From assembly GCA_024867545.1 (NCBI GenBank), contig JANFNE010000012.1, positions 1-64,000 of the forward strand: a stretch of 64,000 bases of DNA, in the 5' to 3' direction. Position numbers and translations under genes: made by a program. The stretch's first letter is position 1, and every line of letters starts with the position of its first letter. The notes below the pieces were generated by a model that was not told the DNA's origin, made no database searches, and saw only the letters and a list, made by a program, of their open reading frames with translations. The stretch comes from Phytopythium helicoides (Eukaryota > Oomycota > Peronosporomycetes > Pythiales > Pythiaceae). Positions 54,067 to 63,959 of this stretch are shown piece by piece.

Positions 54067-55296
54067 ATGGGATCCCAGCGATTCCAGACCAACCCGTACC
54101 CGGATCTCCAGCTCACCGAGAACGACCGTGGACAACTCCTAGAGCTAGCGAACGCGTTCGTCGAGGAGAACTTTCGCAAGTATGAGAGTTATGTGGTTGA
54201 AGACAAGCGCAAGGTGGACGAGTCCCGCTGGAAATACCTCAAGTCGAAGGACGATCTGCATATTTACGTCGATCGCGCATCCATCGGGAAAGAATATCTA
54301 GCGAGCTCGGACCCCAGCGGTAGCTCAATGCCCCGGAAGCAGAGTAATGCGGGTCCAACGGCAAAGAATGCGAAGGGCAAAGACCTTCCCCTGATCTTGA
54401 GCGTCGGGACATTCGTTGGACAGCTCGACGACGTCATGTTTGGTCTCGTGAATCCGACCCAAGATGTGATGCGGGTCAAGGCATCGTACGTGAACGATTT
54501 CCAAGACGGAGCCGTGCTCGCGACGATTGTGGAGCCCACGGTTGCGGACCCGTATCGTTCAGTGCTCGTGAAGTGGGTGCAGATTGATTTGCCTTTGGGT
54601 GGTACCAGCATTGTCAAGAACAGAGACTATGTCTATCTGGAGGCAACTGGCATCTTGCACTTCGCCAACGGTGACCGCGTCGGCTATCACTTGCTGCACT
54701 CGATCGACTTTCCTCAAACGCCTCCTCTTCCTCGTCGTGTGCGCGCGAGATTTTCCATCTGCGGTCTGTTTCGACAGATCGATGCCAACTCGGTCGATAA
54801 TTTTGCTGGTGGTACAACAGATCCTGGTGGAGAGCTTCCAAATTTCCTCATGCTGGCTGCGTCGGCGCAAGCTATGCTTTCAGCAACCAACTATGTGTAT
54901 TGCGGTCAAGTGAAGAAAATCTCGTGGATCTTGCAAAAGCGTCAAGCGTCTCACCGCGCCAACCCTAGTGGACCCAAATCGGATGTCTGCGTCAACTGCG
55001 CGCGCAAGCTGTCTGGGAAGAGCCTTGGACGGATTGGCAAAGGTGTGTGCCGAATTTGTTTTGGAAGCGTGTGTCGGTCGTGCCGCGTACCGAAGCGAGT
55101 GAGCTTTATCACACCTGACAGCCAGTTGATTCAGCGCAAGATCGACTTTTGCGCCATGTGTGTGAGTGAGACGACCAAGATGAGTGCGCTTGAGGCTGCA
55201 CACGATCAGGCGGAAGGATTCGGCGCTTATGATGCTATTGAGAGCTCCAATTCGGAGACGATTTCCGAGATGTCGTTGCGGTTTTCCCATCAGTAG
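54067..55296 (+). CDS. SF19: START-like plus FYVE-like zinc finger protein (NPY subfamily)
   Basis: 409 residues starting MGSQRFQTNPYPDLQL; the NPF motif is NPY (residues 9-11). START-like signatures: LDDVMFGLVNPTQDVMRVKASYVND, VLVKWVQIDLPLGGTSIVKNRDYVYLEATG, GDRVGYHLLHSIDFPQTPPL, FAGGTTDPGGE. The finger is at 308-365 (CVNC, CRIC, CRSC, CAMC), loop GKSLGRIGKGV. The tail has SSNSETISEMSLRFSHQ. Its first ~205 codons, leader and core promoter are almost identical in DNA to SF20 (offset 4156), while the last ~200 codons are alternately identical and different. Compared with other groups it has a longer loop (SGSSMPRKQSNAGP) after the first START strand. Confidence 0.92.
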   Translation: MGSQRFQTNPYPDLQLTENDRGQLLELANAFVEENFRKYESYVVEDKRKVDESRWKYLKSKDDLHIYVDRASIGKEYLASSDPSGSSMPRKQSNAGPTAKNAKGKDLPLILSVGTFVGQLDDVMFGLVNPTQDVMRVKASYVNDFQDGAVLATIVEPTVADPYRSVLVKWVQIDLPLGGTSIVKNRDYVYLEATGILHFANGDRVGYHLLHSIDFPQTPPLPRRVRARFSICGLFRQIDANSVDNFAGGTTDPGGELPNFLMLAASAQAMLSATNYVYCGQVKKISWILQKRQASHRANPSGPKSDVCVNCARKLSGKSLGRIGKGVCRICFGSVCRSCRVPKRVSFITPDSQLIQRKIDFCAMCVSETTKMSALEAAHDQAEGFGAYDAIESSNSETISEMSLRFSHQ

Positions 55297-58115
55297 TGTT
55301 CAAGAGGAGTGATCAGGGCGTGGATGTTTGCGTATAGATTTTATATTTGTGTAGGATTTTGTCAGTGTCTCTCGTGTCGCGATAAATGCAATGGATACAC
55401 TGGGTTGATATCCTAAGCGTGCAATATCGCCACAATTGTCATGTATCACGAAGACTTGAAACATGCCATGACGCACTGTCTGCCCATTCTGGTTCTTTGC
55501 CCAAGGGTCCTCAAAGTGAGTCAATTTGCAAAATGCTGTGCATGACAGGTCTCCCAAGCTACTCACTCTCCAGCATTACTCATTTGCTCACGGCGTGAAC
55601 GGAGATTAAGAATACGAACCCTGAGTTCCGGCCCTTCGCGTGCTGGACTCTACACCAAGCCCAGGACAGGACTACTGTAGAACGCAATCGCCACATTCCT
55701 CTACATGGTCTTTTGTATCGGCTCAGACCTGGTAGGGATTTCTTCTTTGCTTCAGATGTGTCTCCTTCAGAACTCGCGAACAAGTTGTTTTCGTCAAACG
55801 CTCGATAAGCAAACATAGCCGGTGTTCTCGAATCGCCACTTTGAGGGCTCTACAACGCTGTTGATGACAGATCTAAGCCCACTAGATAGCTCAGCACCTA
55901 CTCGGCAACCCTAAGTTGAAGTGCAGTCCCTCGTGTTGCTAGGGTCTTATCCTCACCTTTCGCATGCTCATATTTGCTGGCTCCGTCCGCCTCCACGCGC
56001 ATGAATTCATCGTCTAGATCAAGATTTTGCCGCAACAGAAGCTTACTGCTCGCAGCTGGTGGCTTGCCCAGCATCTTTAAACGTAATAGCGTTGATGCAA
56101 CGGACAGTTTGCAAGTGCGTTGTGCTTTGTGAAAGCTGCAGACCTGTCTAGGCCGTTTCGCGGATGAACGGAAGACACTCGAGGGGCACTGGATACTCGA
56201 TTTAACAGTCACGGAGTAGACTGTGGGTGTAGAACCCAATGCTTCAATAGCAGCAAATCTCTCACATCAATACTCGTGTCTGTCCTGCGTTTGTGATGCT
56301 CTTATTGCTCTTGTTGGAGTCATTCTCATCACAACAACCTGCTTCTTCGCATTCTTCGACAGATGGCAGGGACCGCTTCAACTGAACCAGGAGCGACACA
56401 TGCACTCAGATGCCAATCCTCACCTCTTCGGAGAAGAGCTGTATGTTTCCACTATAACAGCCACTGTGTATTTTTTCGATAGGAAAAACGCATGACATAA
56501 ATGGATCTTTCAAGAAATCGTTCTGCAATCGGATCTCCAAACTCATCGATCGGCTCAGAATTCTTGCTTGTGCTCCCATAGCCTTCAAGATCATCAAGCT
56601 CACGACAACATACCGAATAATTATGTTGGTATTCAATCGGAAAATTGCGTCGACACGTTGCATCAAACTCATTGCGGAATTGCCGAAACTCATGATACTC
56701 ATGAAAATGATGGGAGCTAGTGTGATTGCCAGCGCGAAGATTGTAGCACTGCTACTTCGGAGTGTGCTGAAGTCTGAGTGTTATCTCTTGGGGAAAAGAC
56801 GCTCAAGGAGAGTCTTTGACATGAAGGTCATAGTTCATAAGCTTATGCAAAGAATGCTGGCCAATTCTATAGCTTACATTGATCTTTGGGCACACGCAAA
56901 CGACGCAGATGTCCAGACACTTGCTAGTAAGCATCAGGTTGATCAACTCCCCGGTCGAGCGGATTGTTCCAATGCGAATTCATCGCTGCCTCATATCCGG
57001 AGTGTTGCTAAACCATCTCGTTATGTCGGATAGATGGACAGCGCCTCGTGTGAAAGCAGGAAAGTCTTCAGAGTTTATTCGCTCAGAGATTGAAAGTCGG
57101 AAACAGAGCTCGTTACTGGCTACATTGGATGCAACTTTTGAAGTGTCGATCTTGTTGAGCTATGAAAGTAAACAGGCTGACGGGTGAAGATCTTGAGATT
57201 TTCCCAAGACGAGAAATCTGTTTTCCAGTGGGAGTAGAATACCCTCCACTCAGCTTAACTAGCGGTGAATCCATGAAGCTTCACATGTCTAGCTGGATTG
57301 ATCAGTGTGGTGGGTGAAGTGCACTCGTGGAGTTGCTGCTCTAAGCTGTGAGTCGTGGGCGATTAGTAGCTCATCAATAAACTGCTTGTGTGGAGACTTC
57401 CGAGGCCAGCACGCGCTCATCGACAGCGGCAAGTCGGGTGAGTTGGACACGCTGTTGGTACACTACGATTGGCCGTGTACATAACATCGGAAGCAGCAAC
57501 TCTGCGACGGTGTGCTCTATGATCTGCAAAGATTTCGGCTCCTCCCCGAATTGAACGAGCTCAAACTTGGCATCTGTTGGAACTATTCAAATATACTATG
57601 TCTGCTATTACAATGGTCAGTCCCTTTTGCCTGATCTGTAAGTGTTGCCTGCGTCAATAGCATCAGCCTATCATGTTCGTGAACTCCTATCCAGAAAAAC
57701 TTTTTTTTTTCGCTGCAGGGCGACAGCTCGCGGGTGGCCTCCCTTCTGATTCTGGTGTGTGGGAAACATATTTGCCGAGCGTAGGAGAACCAGTTGCACC
57801 AAAGGAATTGAGGGTAACCTGGCTTTGAGATGGTGCGTTTGGGCAGCCGTGACTACCGAGATTACGTGATGCGCGGAAGCCATTGGTCACGAACAGCATT
57901 GGCTTCATGTTCTACTGTAGAAATATATAAGGTGTGTTTGCTATATGAAACGCGTACTTGCTTTGAGGTGGACTTGCGGCAAATCCTCGAATACGCTCTT
58001 CAAAGTGTAGAGGGCCTCCAATGTGGCATCGCCAGTGCACACACGTGCGTGGCACACCAGCATGGAGACCTTTGCACCCTCCGGCCCTTAGATTTATCCA
58101 ATCTAAGCGACGGGG
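55297..58115. other. Long intergenic region with a relict promoter
   Basis: About 2.8 kb. It contains the decayed SF19-like 5' end at 55635-55800. Start-bearing frames at 56623-57033 and 56406-56702 (minus) contain hydrophobic and basic stretches but no known domain. A T-rich run lies near 57700. I see no supported gene. Confidence 0.4.
55635..55800 (+). pseudogene. Relict promoter and 5' end of an SF19-type gene
   Basis: TGCTGGACTCTACACCAAG followed by ACAGGACTACTGTAGAACGC and TTTTGTATCGGC line up with the SF19 upstream region (TGCTGGACTCTGCACCAAGG ... TTTTTGCATCGGC). After it, GAACTCGCGAACAAG resembles the codons for ELANAF near the SF19 start. Heavily mutated; no coding potential remains. 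Confidence 0.6.
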
Positions 58116-58138
58116 TCACTTTAGCATTTGCATCGGCG
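58116..58138 (+). promoter_or_regulatory. Inr/FPR-like core promoter of SF20
   Basis: TCACTTTAGCATTTGC followed by ATCGGCG, the clearest YCAYTTY plus CATTTGC pairing in this subfamily. It is 85-107 bases upstream of the ATG. The core differs in several bases from that of SF19 although the leaders that follow are nearly identical. Confidence 0.65.
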
Positions 58139-58222
58139 AGCGCAGCACAACCAGTTCAAACCACACACTCGTAGTCATCTCGCTCGCTCGCCTTACACGA
58201 AGTCGAGACACACCACATCGAG

Positions 58223-59455
58223 ATGGGATCCCAGCGATTCCAGACCAACCCGTACCCGGATCTCCAGCTCACCGAGAACGACCGTGGACAACTCCTAGAG
58301 CTAGCGAACGCGTTCGTCGAGGAGAACTTTCGCAAGTATGAGAGTTATGTGGTTGAAGACAAGCGCAAGGTGGACGAGTCCCGCTGGAAATACCTCAAGT
58401 CGAAGGACGATCTGCATATTTACGTCGATCGCGCATCCATCGGGAAAGAATATCTAGCGAGCTCGGACCCCAGCGGTAGCTCAATGCCCCGGAAGCAGAG
58501 TAATGCGGGTCCAACGGCAAAGAATGCGAAGGGCAAAGACCTTCCCCTGATCTTGAGCGTCGGGACATTCGTTGGACAGCTCGACGACGTCATGTTTGGT
58601 CTCGTGAATCCGACCCAAGATGTGATGCGGGTCAAGGCATCGTACGTGAACGATTTCCAAGACGGAGCCGTGCTCGCGACGATTGTGGAGCCCACGGTTG
58701 CGGACCCGTATCGTTCAGTGCTCGTGAAGTGGGTGCAGATTGATTTGCCTTTGGGTGGTACCAGCATTGTCAAGAACAGAGACTATGTCTATCTGGAGGC
58801 AACTGGCATCTTGCACTTCGCCAACGGCGACCGCGCTGGCTATTACGTTCTTCAATCAGTTGATTTTCCTCAAACGCCTCCTCTTCCTCGTCGTGTGCGT
58901 GCTAAATTCTCCCTATGTGGCTTCTTTCGACAGATCGATGCCAACTCGGTCGATAATTTTGCTGGTGGCATAACAGATCCTGGTGGAGAGCTTCCAAATT
59001 TCCTCATGCTGGCTGCGTCGGCGCAAGCTATGCTTTCAGCAAACAATCTCGTTTTCTGTGGTCAAACAAAGAAAATCTCGTGGACCTTGCAAAAGCGTCA
59101 GGCTTCGTTCTGCGCTCGACCGCGAGTCGGACGCGTTGACGAGTGCGTAAATTGTGCGCGTGCAACCTCAGGTAGCAGCAATCTTGGTGGGATTGGAAAG
59201 GCATTGTGTCGCATTTGTTTTGGACACGTGTGTCGGTCGTGCCGCGTACCGAGGCGACTGAGTTTCATCACACCTGACGGTCGGCTGATTCAGCGAAAGA
59301 TCGACTTTTGCGTCATGTGCATGAGTAAGACGACCAAGATGAATGCACTCGAGGCTGCGCGGGATCAAGCATCAGGATTTGGTGCATACGATGCCATTGC
59401 GAGCTCCAACTCGGAGACAAATTCCGAGATGTCGTTGAGTTTTTCCCACCAGTAG
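58223..59455 (+). CDS. SF20: START-like plus FYVE-like zinc finger protein (NPY subfamily, mosaic duplicate of SF19)
   Basis: 410 residues, identical to SF19 through about residue 205 (GDRAGYYVLQ is the first difference; SF19 has GDRVGYHLLH). A second identical patch covers the segment RQIDANSVDNFAGG to AQAMLSA. Between and after these the two differ strongly in DNA and protein. The finger at 308-366 (CVNC, CRIC, CRSC, CVMC) has one extra loop residue (GSSNLGGIGKAL). The HLLHS motif, otherwise almost invariant, is YVLQS here. Tail: SSNSETNSEMSLSFSHQ. The pattern fits partial gene conversion. Confidence 0.92.
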   Translation: MGSQRFQTNPYPDLQLTENDRGQLLELANAFVEENFRKYESYVVEDKRKVDESRWKYLKSKDDLHIYVDRASIGKEYLASSDPSGSSMPRKQSNAGPTAKNAKGKDLPLILSVGTFVGQLDDVMFGLVNPTQDVMRVKASYVNDFQDGAVLATIVEPTVADPYRSVLVKWVQIDLPLGGTSIVKNRDYVYLEATGILHFANGDRAGYYVLQSVDFPQTPPLPRRVRAKFSLCGFFRQIDANSVDNFAGGITDPGGELPNFLMLAASAQAMLSANNLVFCGQTKKISWTLQKRQASFCARPRVGRVDECVNCARATSGSSNLGGIGKALCRICFGHVCRSCRVPRRLSFITPDGRLIQRKIDFCVMCMSKTTKMNALEAARDQASGFGAYDAIASSNSETNSEMSLSFSHQ

Positions 59456-60906
59456 TCAATCCAGAGCTGCGAGAGTCGCACGTGAAGTGAAGGGTTGATG
59501 GGGTGGAGGTATATACAATTGACTGCTGCAGCGCTGTTATGCTATCGAATCATGACGATTTCCTTGTTTTGCCGCTGCATGGCAACCAGTTGCCATGTAA
59601 ACGCAGACATGGTGTGTCTGGATGAATCCATCGTGTCCAGGGGCGAGAGGTTACCTTGTAGTTCAAATATATCTTGTGCAGCACCAAAGTCAAGGCTTCT
59701 CAATATTCTTCGAGCCTGCCTCAACGCCATCTTGCTCGATCGGTGGTGCGGGTGAAGCTGAAATTTGCAGCTCACAGAGCTCGACCGCGATATGCTCATG
59801 GATGTTGTCAATCCCTGGCCGAAAAGAGAGCTTTCACAAGTTAGCGAAGCATGCTGGAAAATGCTTCAAGTCGCAAGATACTCTGCATTTCTTTACAAGT
59901 CAATACTTTTCGTAGTATCGAGAGCTCCTTTCGGATGGATGATCCAGTTAATGGGCCAATCTCCTTTCCACCAGACGAACCATCGTTGAAGCTCAATTTG
60001 GTATTTGGTGCTGAATTCACCGAGAGCCTGAGGTCTTGCAGATCTTGGACAGCTACACCGAGATGTGCTCGTAAATCTCAGGATGGTGTATGTGTGTGAA
60101 CCGATGTAAGCATTTCTATAGACGAGAGGACCGAGGTGATGTGCGAATGCCCCTTGTCGATGGACTATCTGAAGATCTGGTGATCCAACATGAAAGGACT
60201 TGATAGCCATATCTTCTGAGTTGTTGATACTTGACGCTCATTTAGGGGAATTAGAGATGTGGTTCGAACAAGGTTATTATCGCTCCATTCTCGCAATCGT
60301 CAACACCTCAACGCTCACTGCTGCCTGACCGTCAGCTTGCAGCCGAAAGAACTGGAACAAGCCAGCCACCACTGTTATTGTCACCGAAGCCACTGAAGCT
60401 AAGTCATCATCACTATTACTGCACCATCGCCTACACAGCCGCCATCTTATCCTAGTTGCCGCCCGTTCTGCTGAGAAGAAAGTGAAGAGCTGTATCGCCA
60501 CGCTGCCACTTGATAGGTCACTGTCAGATCAAAATCCGCTTTGCTCCCGCGTGGCGCCTTGCATCCTGCAAATGCATGCATGGGCTTTGCAATGTATGCC
60601 AAGAGATGGGATTGAACTTCCTGATATTGAGAGAGGCTCTTCAAAAGTACGGTACAGTTCATATGGAGCGGCCACAATACTTGGCGCATGTCGTTCAGAA
60701 GTGACAAATCGCAAATCCATTTTCTTTCTTCTCGTGTGTGGACCGGCCGCCTTCTCGAGCAAATCCGTGCGGACGCTCTCGACCTGTAAAGAGCCTACAC
60801 TGTTGCACCCTGAGGATCCCCATAGCTTCCAAGTCGCAGGACTGGTCATGTCGTAATCGGTCGCCATGAGTGCAGTGCGCTCAGAACAGGCCCACAGTCG
60901 CCACCG
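59456..60906. other. Intergenic region with a family relict
   Basis: About 1.45 kb. Apart from the relict at 59755-59990 there are only short frames without recognisable domains. Confidence 0.4.
59755..59990 (+). pseudogene. Relict 5' part of an NPY-subfamily START/FYVE-like gene
   Basis: One frame reads LQLTELDRDMLMDVV and then SEACWKMLQVARYSAF. These follow LQLTELDREKLLEIA and DEACWKYLKSKDDLHI of SF22, including the unusual GluAlaCys before Trp. The stretch between is shortened and the frame ends at 59989. It is the remnant of an SF22-like gene whose START core and finger are gone. Confidence 0.75.
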
Positions 60907-60929
60907 CCACTTGTCCATTTGCAGCGGCG
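60907..60929 (+). promoter_or_regulatory. Inr/FPR-like core promoter of SF21
   Basis: CCACTTGTCCATTTGC followed by AGCGGCG, 59-81 bases upstream of the ATG; same layout as SF19 and SF20. Confidence 0.6.
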
Positions 60930-60987
60930 GGCTCAGCACGATCTCCTTAGTCGTCTGCCTCGCTACGCTAGGACAGACTGCGGCTCG

Positions 60988-62265
60988 ATGGGGTCTCAGC
61001 GATTCCAGACCAACCCGTATCCAGACCTCTACCTCTCCGAGAATGACCGAGAACAGCTCCTGAAGCTAGCGAACGCGTTCATCGAGGAACACTTCCGCAA
61101 GTACGAGAGTTATGTGGTTGAAGACAAGCGCAAGGTGGACGAGTCCCGCTGGAAATACCTCAAGTCGAAGGACGATCTGCACATTTACGCCGACCGCGAG
61201 TCCATCGGGAAGGAGTATTTGACAACCTGGGATCCTTCAGCCACCTCGTTGCCCCGAAAGCTGAGCAACGTCATTCGAGGCTCAAAAGGTGCGAAGAGTA
61301 AGGAGCTTCCCGTGATCCTGAGCGTCGGGACATTCGTTGGACAGCTTGAAGATGTCATGTTTGGTCTCGTGAATCCGACCCAAGATGTGATGCGGGTCAA
61401 GGCATCGTACGTGAACGATTTCCAAGACGGAGCCGTGCTCGCGACGATTGTGGAGCCCACGGTTGCGGACCCGTATCGTTCAGTGCTCGTGAAGTGGGTG
61501 CAGATTGATTTGCCTTTGGGATCCACTAGTATCGTCAAAAACCGAGACTTTGTGTACCTGGAGGCAACTGGCATCTTGCACTTCGCCAACGGTGACCGCG
61601 TCGGCTATCACTTCCTGCACTCGATCGATTTTCCTGACACCTCTCCGCTTCCACGTCGACAACGCGCAAGCTATTCCATCTGCGGTTTTTTTCGTCAGAT
61701 TGATGCCAACTCGGTCGACAATTATGCAGGAGGCACAGTAGACCCTGGTGGGGAGCTTCCGAACTTCATCTTGTTGACTGTGGCCGCACAAGCCATGCTT
61801 TCAGCAAACAACTATGTGTATTGTGGTCAAATCAAAAAGCTGTCATGGATACTGCAGAAGCGGCAGGCGTTCAATCGCGCCAACCCTCGAGAGCGCAACT
61901 CGGATGCCTGTGTCAACTGTGCGCGCAAGCTGTCTGGAAGAAGTATTGGAGCGATCGGCAAAGGTGTATGCCGGATCTGTTTCGGATGCGTGTGTCGCTC
62001 TTGCCGTGTCCCGAAGCGAATTAGCTTCATTGCTCCAGATAGCCGGTTAATCCAGCGCAAGATCGACTTTTGCGCCATGTGCGTGGGCGAGACGACCAAG
62101 ATGAGCGCGCTGGAGGCTGCACGCGATCAAGCAGCAGGATATGGTGCATATGACATCTTTGACAGCTCTAACTCCGAGACGCTCTCCGAAATGTCGTTCA
62201 GCTTCTCCAATCAAGAGCCAGCCGGGTACAGTAAGAGTGAGTCGCGAGCAGCTGGTGAGGTTTGA
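60988..62265 (+). CDS. SF21: START-like plus FYVE-like zinc finger protein (NPY subfamily)
   Basis: 425 residues starting MGSQRFQTNPYPDLYL; the frame is open 23 codons upstream without an ATG. Two DNA patches are the same as SF19/SF20: about 61104-61184 (codons for YESYVVEDKRKVDESRW) and about 61319-61518 (from SVGTFVGQL to WVQIDLPLG). Between them lies its own sequence (TWDPSATSLPRKLSNV). Finger at 308-365 (CVNC, CRIC, CRSC, CAMC). The tail SSNSETLSEMSFSFSNQ is followed by 18 extra residues (EPAGYSKSESRAAGEV at the end), the longest C-terminus of its group. Confidence 0.92.
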   Translation: MGSQRFQTNPYPDLYLSENDREQLLKLANAFIEEHFRKYESYVVEDKRKVDESRWKYLKSKDDLHIYADRESIGKEYLTTWDPSATSLPRKLSNVIRGSKGAKSKELPVILSVGTFVGQLEDVMFGLVNPTQDVMRVKASYVNDFQDGAVLATIVEPTVADPYRSVLVKWVQIDLPLGSTSIVKNRDFVYLEATGILHFANGDRVGYHFLHSIDFPDTSPLPRRQRASYSICGFFRQIDANSVDNYAGGTVDPGGELPNFILLTVAAQAMLSANNYVYCGQIKKLSWILQKRQAFNRANPRERNSDACVNCARKLSGRSIGAIGKGVCRICFGCVCRSCRVPKRISFIAPDSRLIQRKIDFCAMCVGETTKMSALEAARDQAAGYGAYDIFDSSNSETLSEMSFSFSNQEPAGYSKSESRAAGEV

Positions 62266-62717
62266 GGCGTACACGTGCACGTTGTGATTTTATGTTCGTG
62301 TAATGTCAACTTGACGGCCTCGCGTCGTGATGAGAAGTCAGTCGCGCAAAACTCTTTGGCTCCTTTGCTTTGAACACCTCATCCCGTTGTGCCTTCGCGC
62401 CACTCAACTCGTTAAATCGTTGACGCGTCGACCTGATCATCTCGACACCCCACCAGCTGTAATTCGGTGCAGGCGAGATTCCCGACCTGCTGAGCAGGTT
62501 GCCTGTCCCTGCTCGCACCACCCTATCGCATTATCGCATCCTATGCTGTGCCATCGTGTGGGTGTGGCTGTTTAACGCGAGCCTGACTAGCGAGTGGACT
62601 GCGTGGCATATTACAGTGTCGACTAGCAACGACAAACTGACTCGACTCCAAATCACTTTTGCTTTCGCGCGCACCTTCGCACTTGGTCCGACACAAGCGG
62701 CAGCAACAACGACCACT
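62266..62717. other. Intergenic region with SF22 promoter
   Basis: 452 bases without a gene. The frame of SF22 is open upstream of its ATG, but not from an ATG and without family similarity. Confidence 0.4.
62653..62671 (+). promoter_or_regulatory. Inr/FPR-like core promoter of SF22
   Basis: TCACTTTTGCTTTCGCGCG, 47-65 bases before the ATG. The first half fits YCAYTYY well, the second (GCTTTCGC) only loosely. Confidence 0.45.
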
Positions 62718-63959
62718 ATGGGACCCAAACGATTCCTCACCAATCCATACCCGGGTCTGCAGCTCACGGAACTTGACCGAGAGAAGCTCCTGGAGATCGC
62801 CGATACCCTGGTTGAGGAGAGCTTCCACAAATACGAGGAGTATGAGGTCGTGCACCAGCGCAAGGTGGATGAAGCGTGCTGGAAGTACCTCAAGTCGAAG
62901 GACGACCTGCATATCTACGTTGACCGCGAGTCGATCGGTCAGCAGTATCTCTCAAAGGCCGAAACCAACTCATCATTGCAGCGGAAGATTAGCCGTACAA
63001 GCCTAGCAACCAATTCGGCGTCCCCTGAAAAAAGGCTTCTGAAGCAATTGAGCGTCGGGACTTTCGCCGGCCAGTTCGATGACGTCATGTTTGGTATTGT
63101 TAATCCAACGCAGGATATCATGCGCGTAAAGGCATCATACGTCGACGACTTCCAGGATGGCGCAGTGCTCGCGACAATCATCAAGCCGACGATCGAAGAC
63201 CCGTATCGGTCGGTGCTCGTCAAGTGGGTCCAGCTTGACGTGCCGTTGGGAAGCACGAATCTCATCAAGAACCGCGACTACGTCTTCCTGGAGGCAACTG
63301 GTATCCTCCACTTCGCCAGCGGAGACCGCGTGGGCTACCACCTCATGCACTCGCTCGACTTCCCGCAGGCACCTCCTCTTCCAAACCGCGTGCGCGCGAG
63401 TTTATCCATCTGCGGCCTCTTTCGTCAGATCGATGCGAACTCGGTCGACAATTTCGCCACGTGCACGACCAGCCCAGGAAGCAGCGTGCCCATCTTTCTC
63501 CAACTCGCGGTGTCCGCGCAAGCGCTGCTGTCCGCAACCAACTACGTGTACTGCGGGCACACGAAGAAGCTGTCTTGGATTCTCCAAAAGCGCCAGTCTT
63601 CTCACCGCACCAATCCTCGGATGAGCAGCCCGGGAGTCTGTGTCAACTGCTCACGCAAGCTGTCTGGAAAAAAGCTTGGAGTGCTCGGCAAAGGTGTGTG
63701 TCGCATCTGTTTCGGCTGCATGTGTCGCTCCTGCCGCGTTCCGACGCGAATTAGCTTCATCACACCCGACAATCAGTTGATCCAGCGCAAGATCGACTTC
63801 TGCGCCATGTGCGTGGGCGAGGCGACCAAGACGAACGCAATGGACGCCGCGCGAGATCAAGCGTCCGGATTCAGCGCGTATGACGCCTTGGACAGCTCCA
63901 ATTCTGATACGGCGTCCGAGGATTCCCGATTTTCGCACCGACAGCGGGCGGAAAACTGA
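62718..63959 (+). CDS. SF22: START-like plus FYVE-like zinc finger protein (NPY subfamily)
   Basis: 413 residues starting MGPKRFLTNPYPGLQL (NPY at 9-11). START-like signatures: FDDVMFGIVNPTQDIMRVKASYVDD, IKNRDYVFLEATG, GDRVGYHLMHSLDFPQAPPL. The usual GGTxDPGGE segment is CTTSPGSSV, so the otherwise common DPGG motif is lost. Finger at 308-365 (CVNC, CRIC, CRSC, CAMC), loop GKKLGVLGKGV. The tail SSNSDTASEDSRFSHRQRAEN keeps the Ser/acid pattern with Asp for Met. It does not share the identical DNA patches of SF19 to SF21, so it seems to have escaped conversion. The gene ends 41 bases before the window edge, and the array may go on beyond it. Confidence 0.92.
   Translation: MGPKRFLTNPYPGLQLTELDREKLLEIADTLVEESFHKYEEYEVVHQRKVDEACWKYLKSKDDLHIYVDRESIGQQYLSKAETNSSLQRKISRTSLATNSASPEKRLLKQLSVGTFAGQFDDVMFGIVNPTQDIMRVKASYVDDFQDGAVLATIIKPTIEDPYRSVLVKWVQLDVPLGSTNLIKNRDYVFLEATGILHFASGDRVGYHLMHSLDFPQAPPLPNRVRASLSICGLFRQIDANSVDNFATCTTSPGSSVPIFLQLAVSAQALLSATNYVYCGHTKKLSWILQKRQSSHRTNPRMSSPGVCVNCSRKLSGKKLGVLGKGVCRICFGCMCRSCRVPTRISFITPDNQLIQRKIDFCAMCVGEATKTNAMDAARDQASGFSAYDALDSSNSDTASEDSRFSHRQRAEN

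Noticed and set aside
56406..57187. Frames with hydrophobic stretches as possible membrane-protein genes
   Set aside because: Both strands are open in short overlapping pieces, with no splice pattern or motif that joins them.
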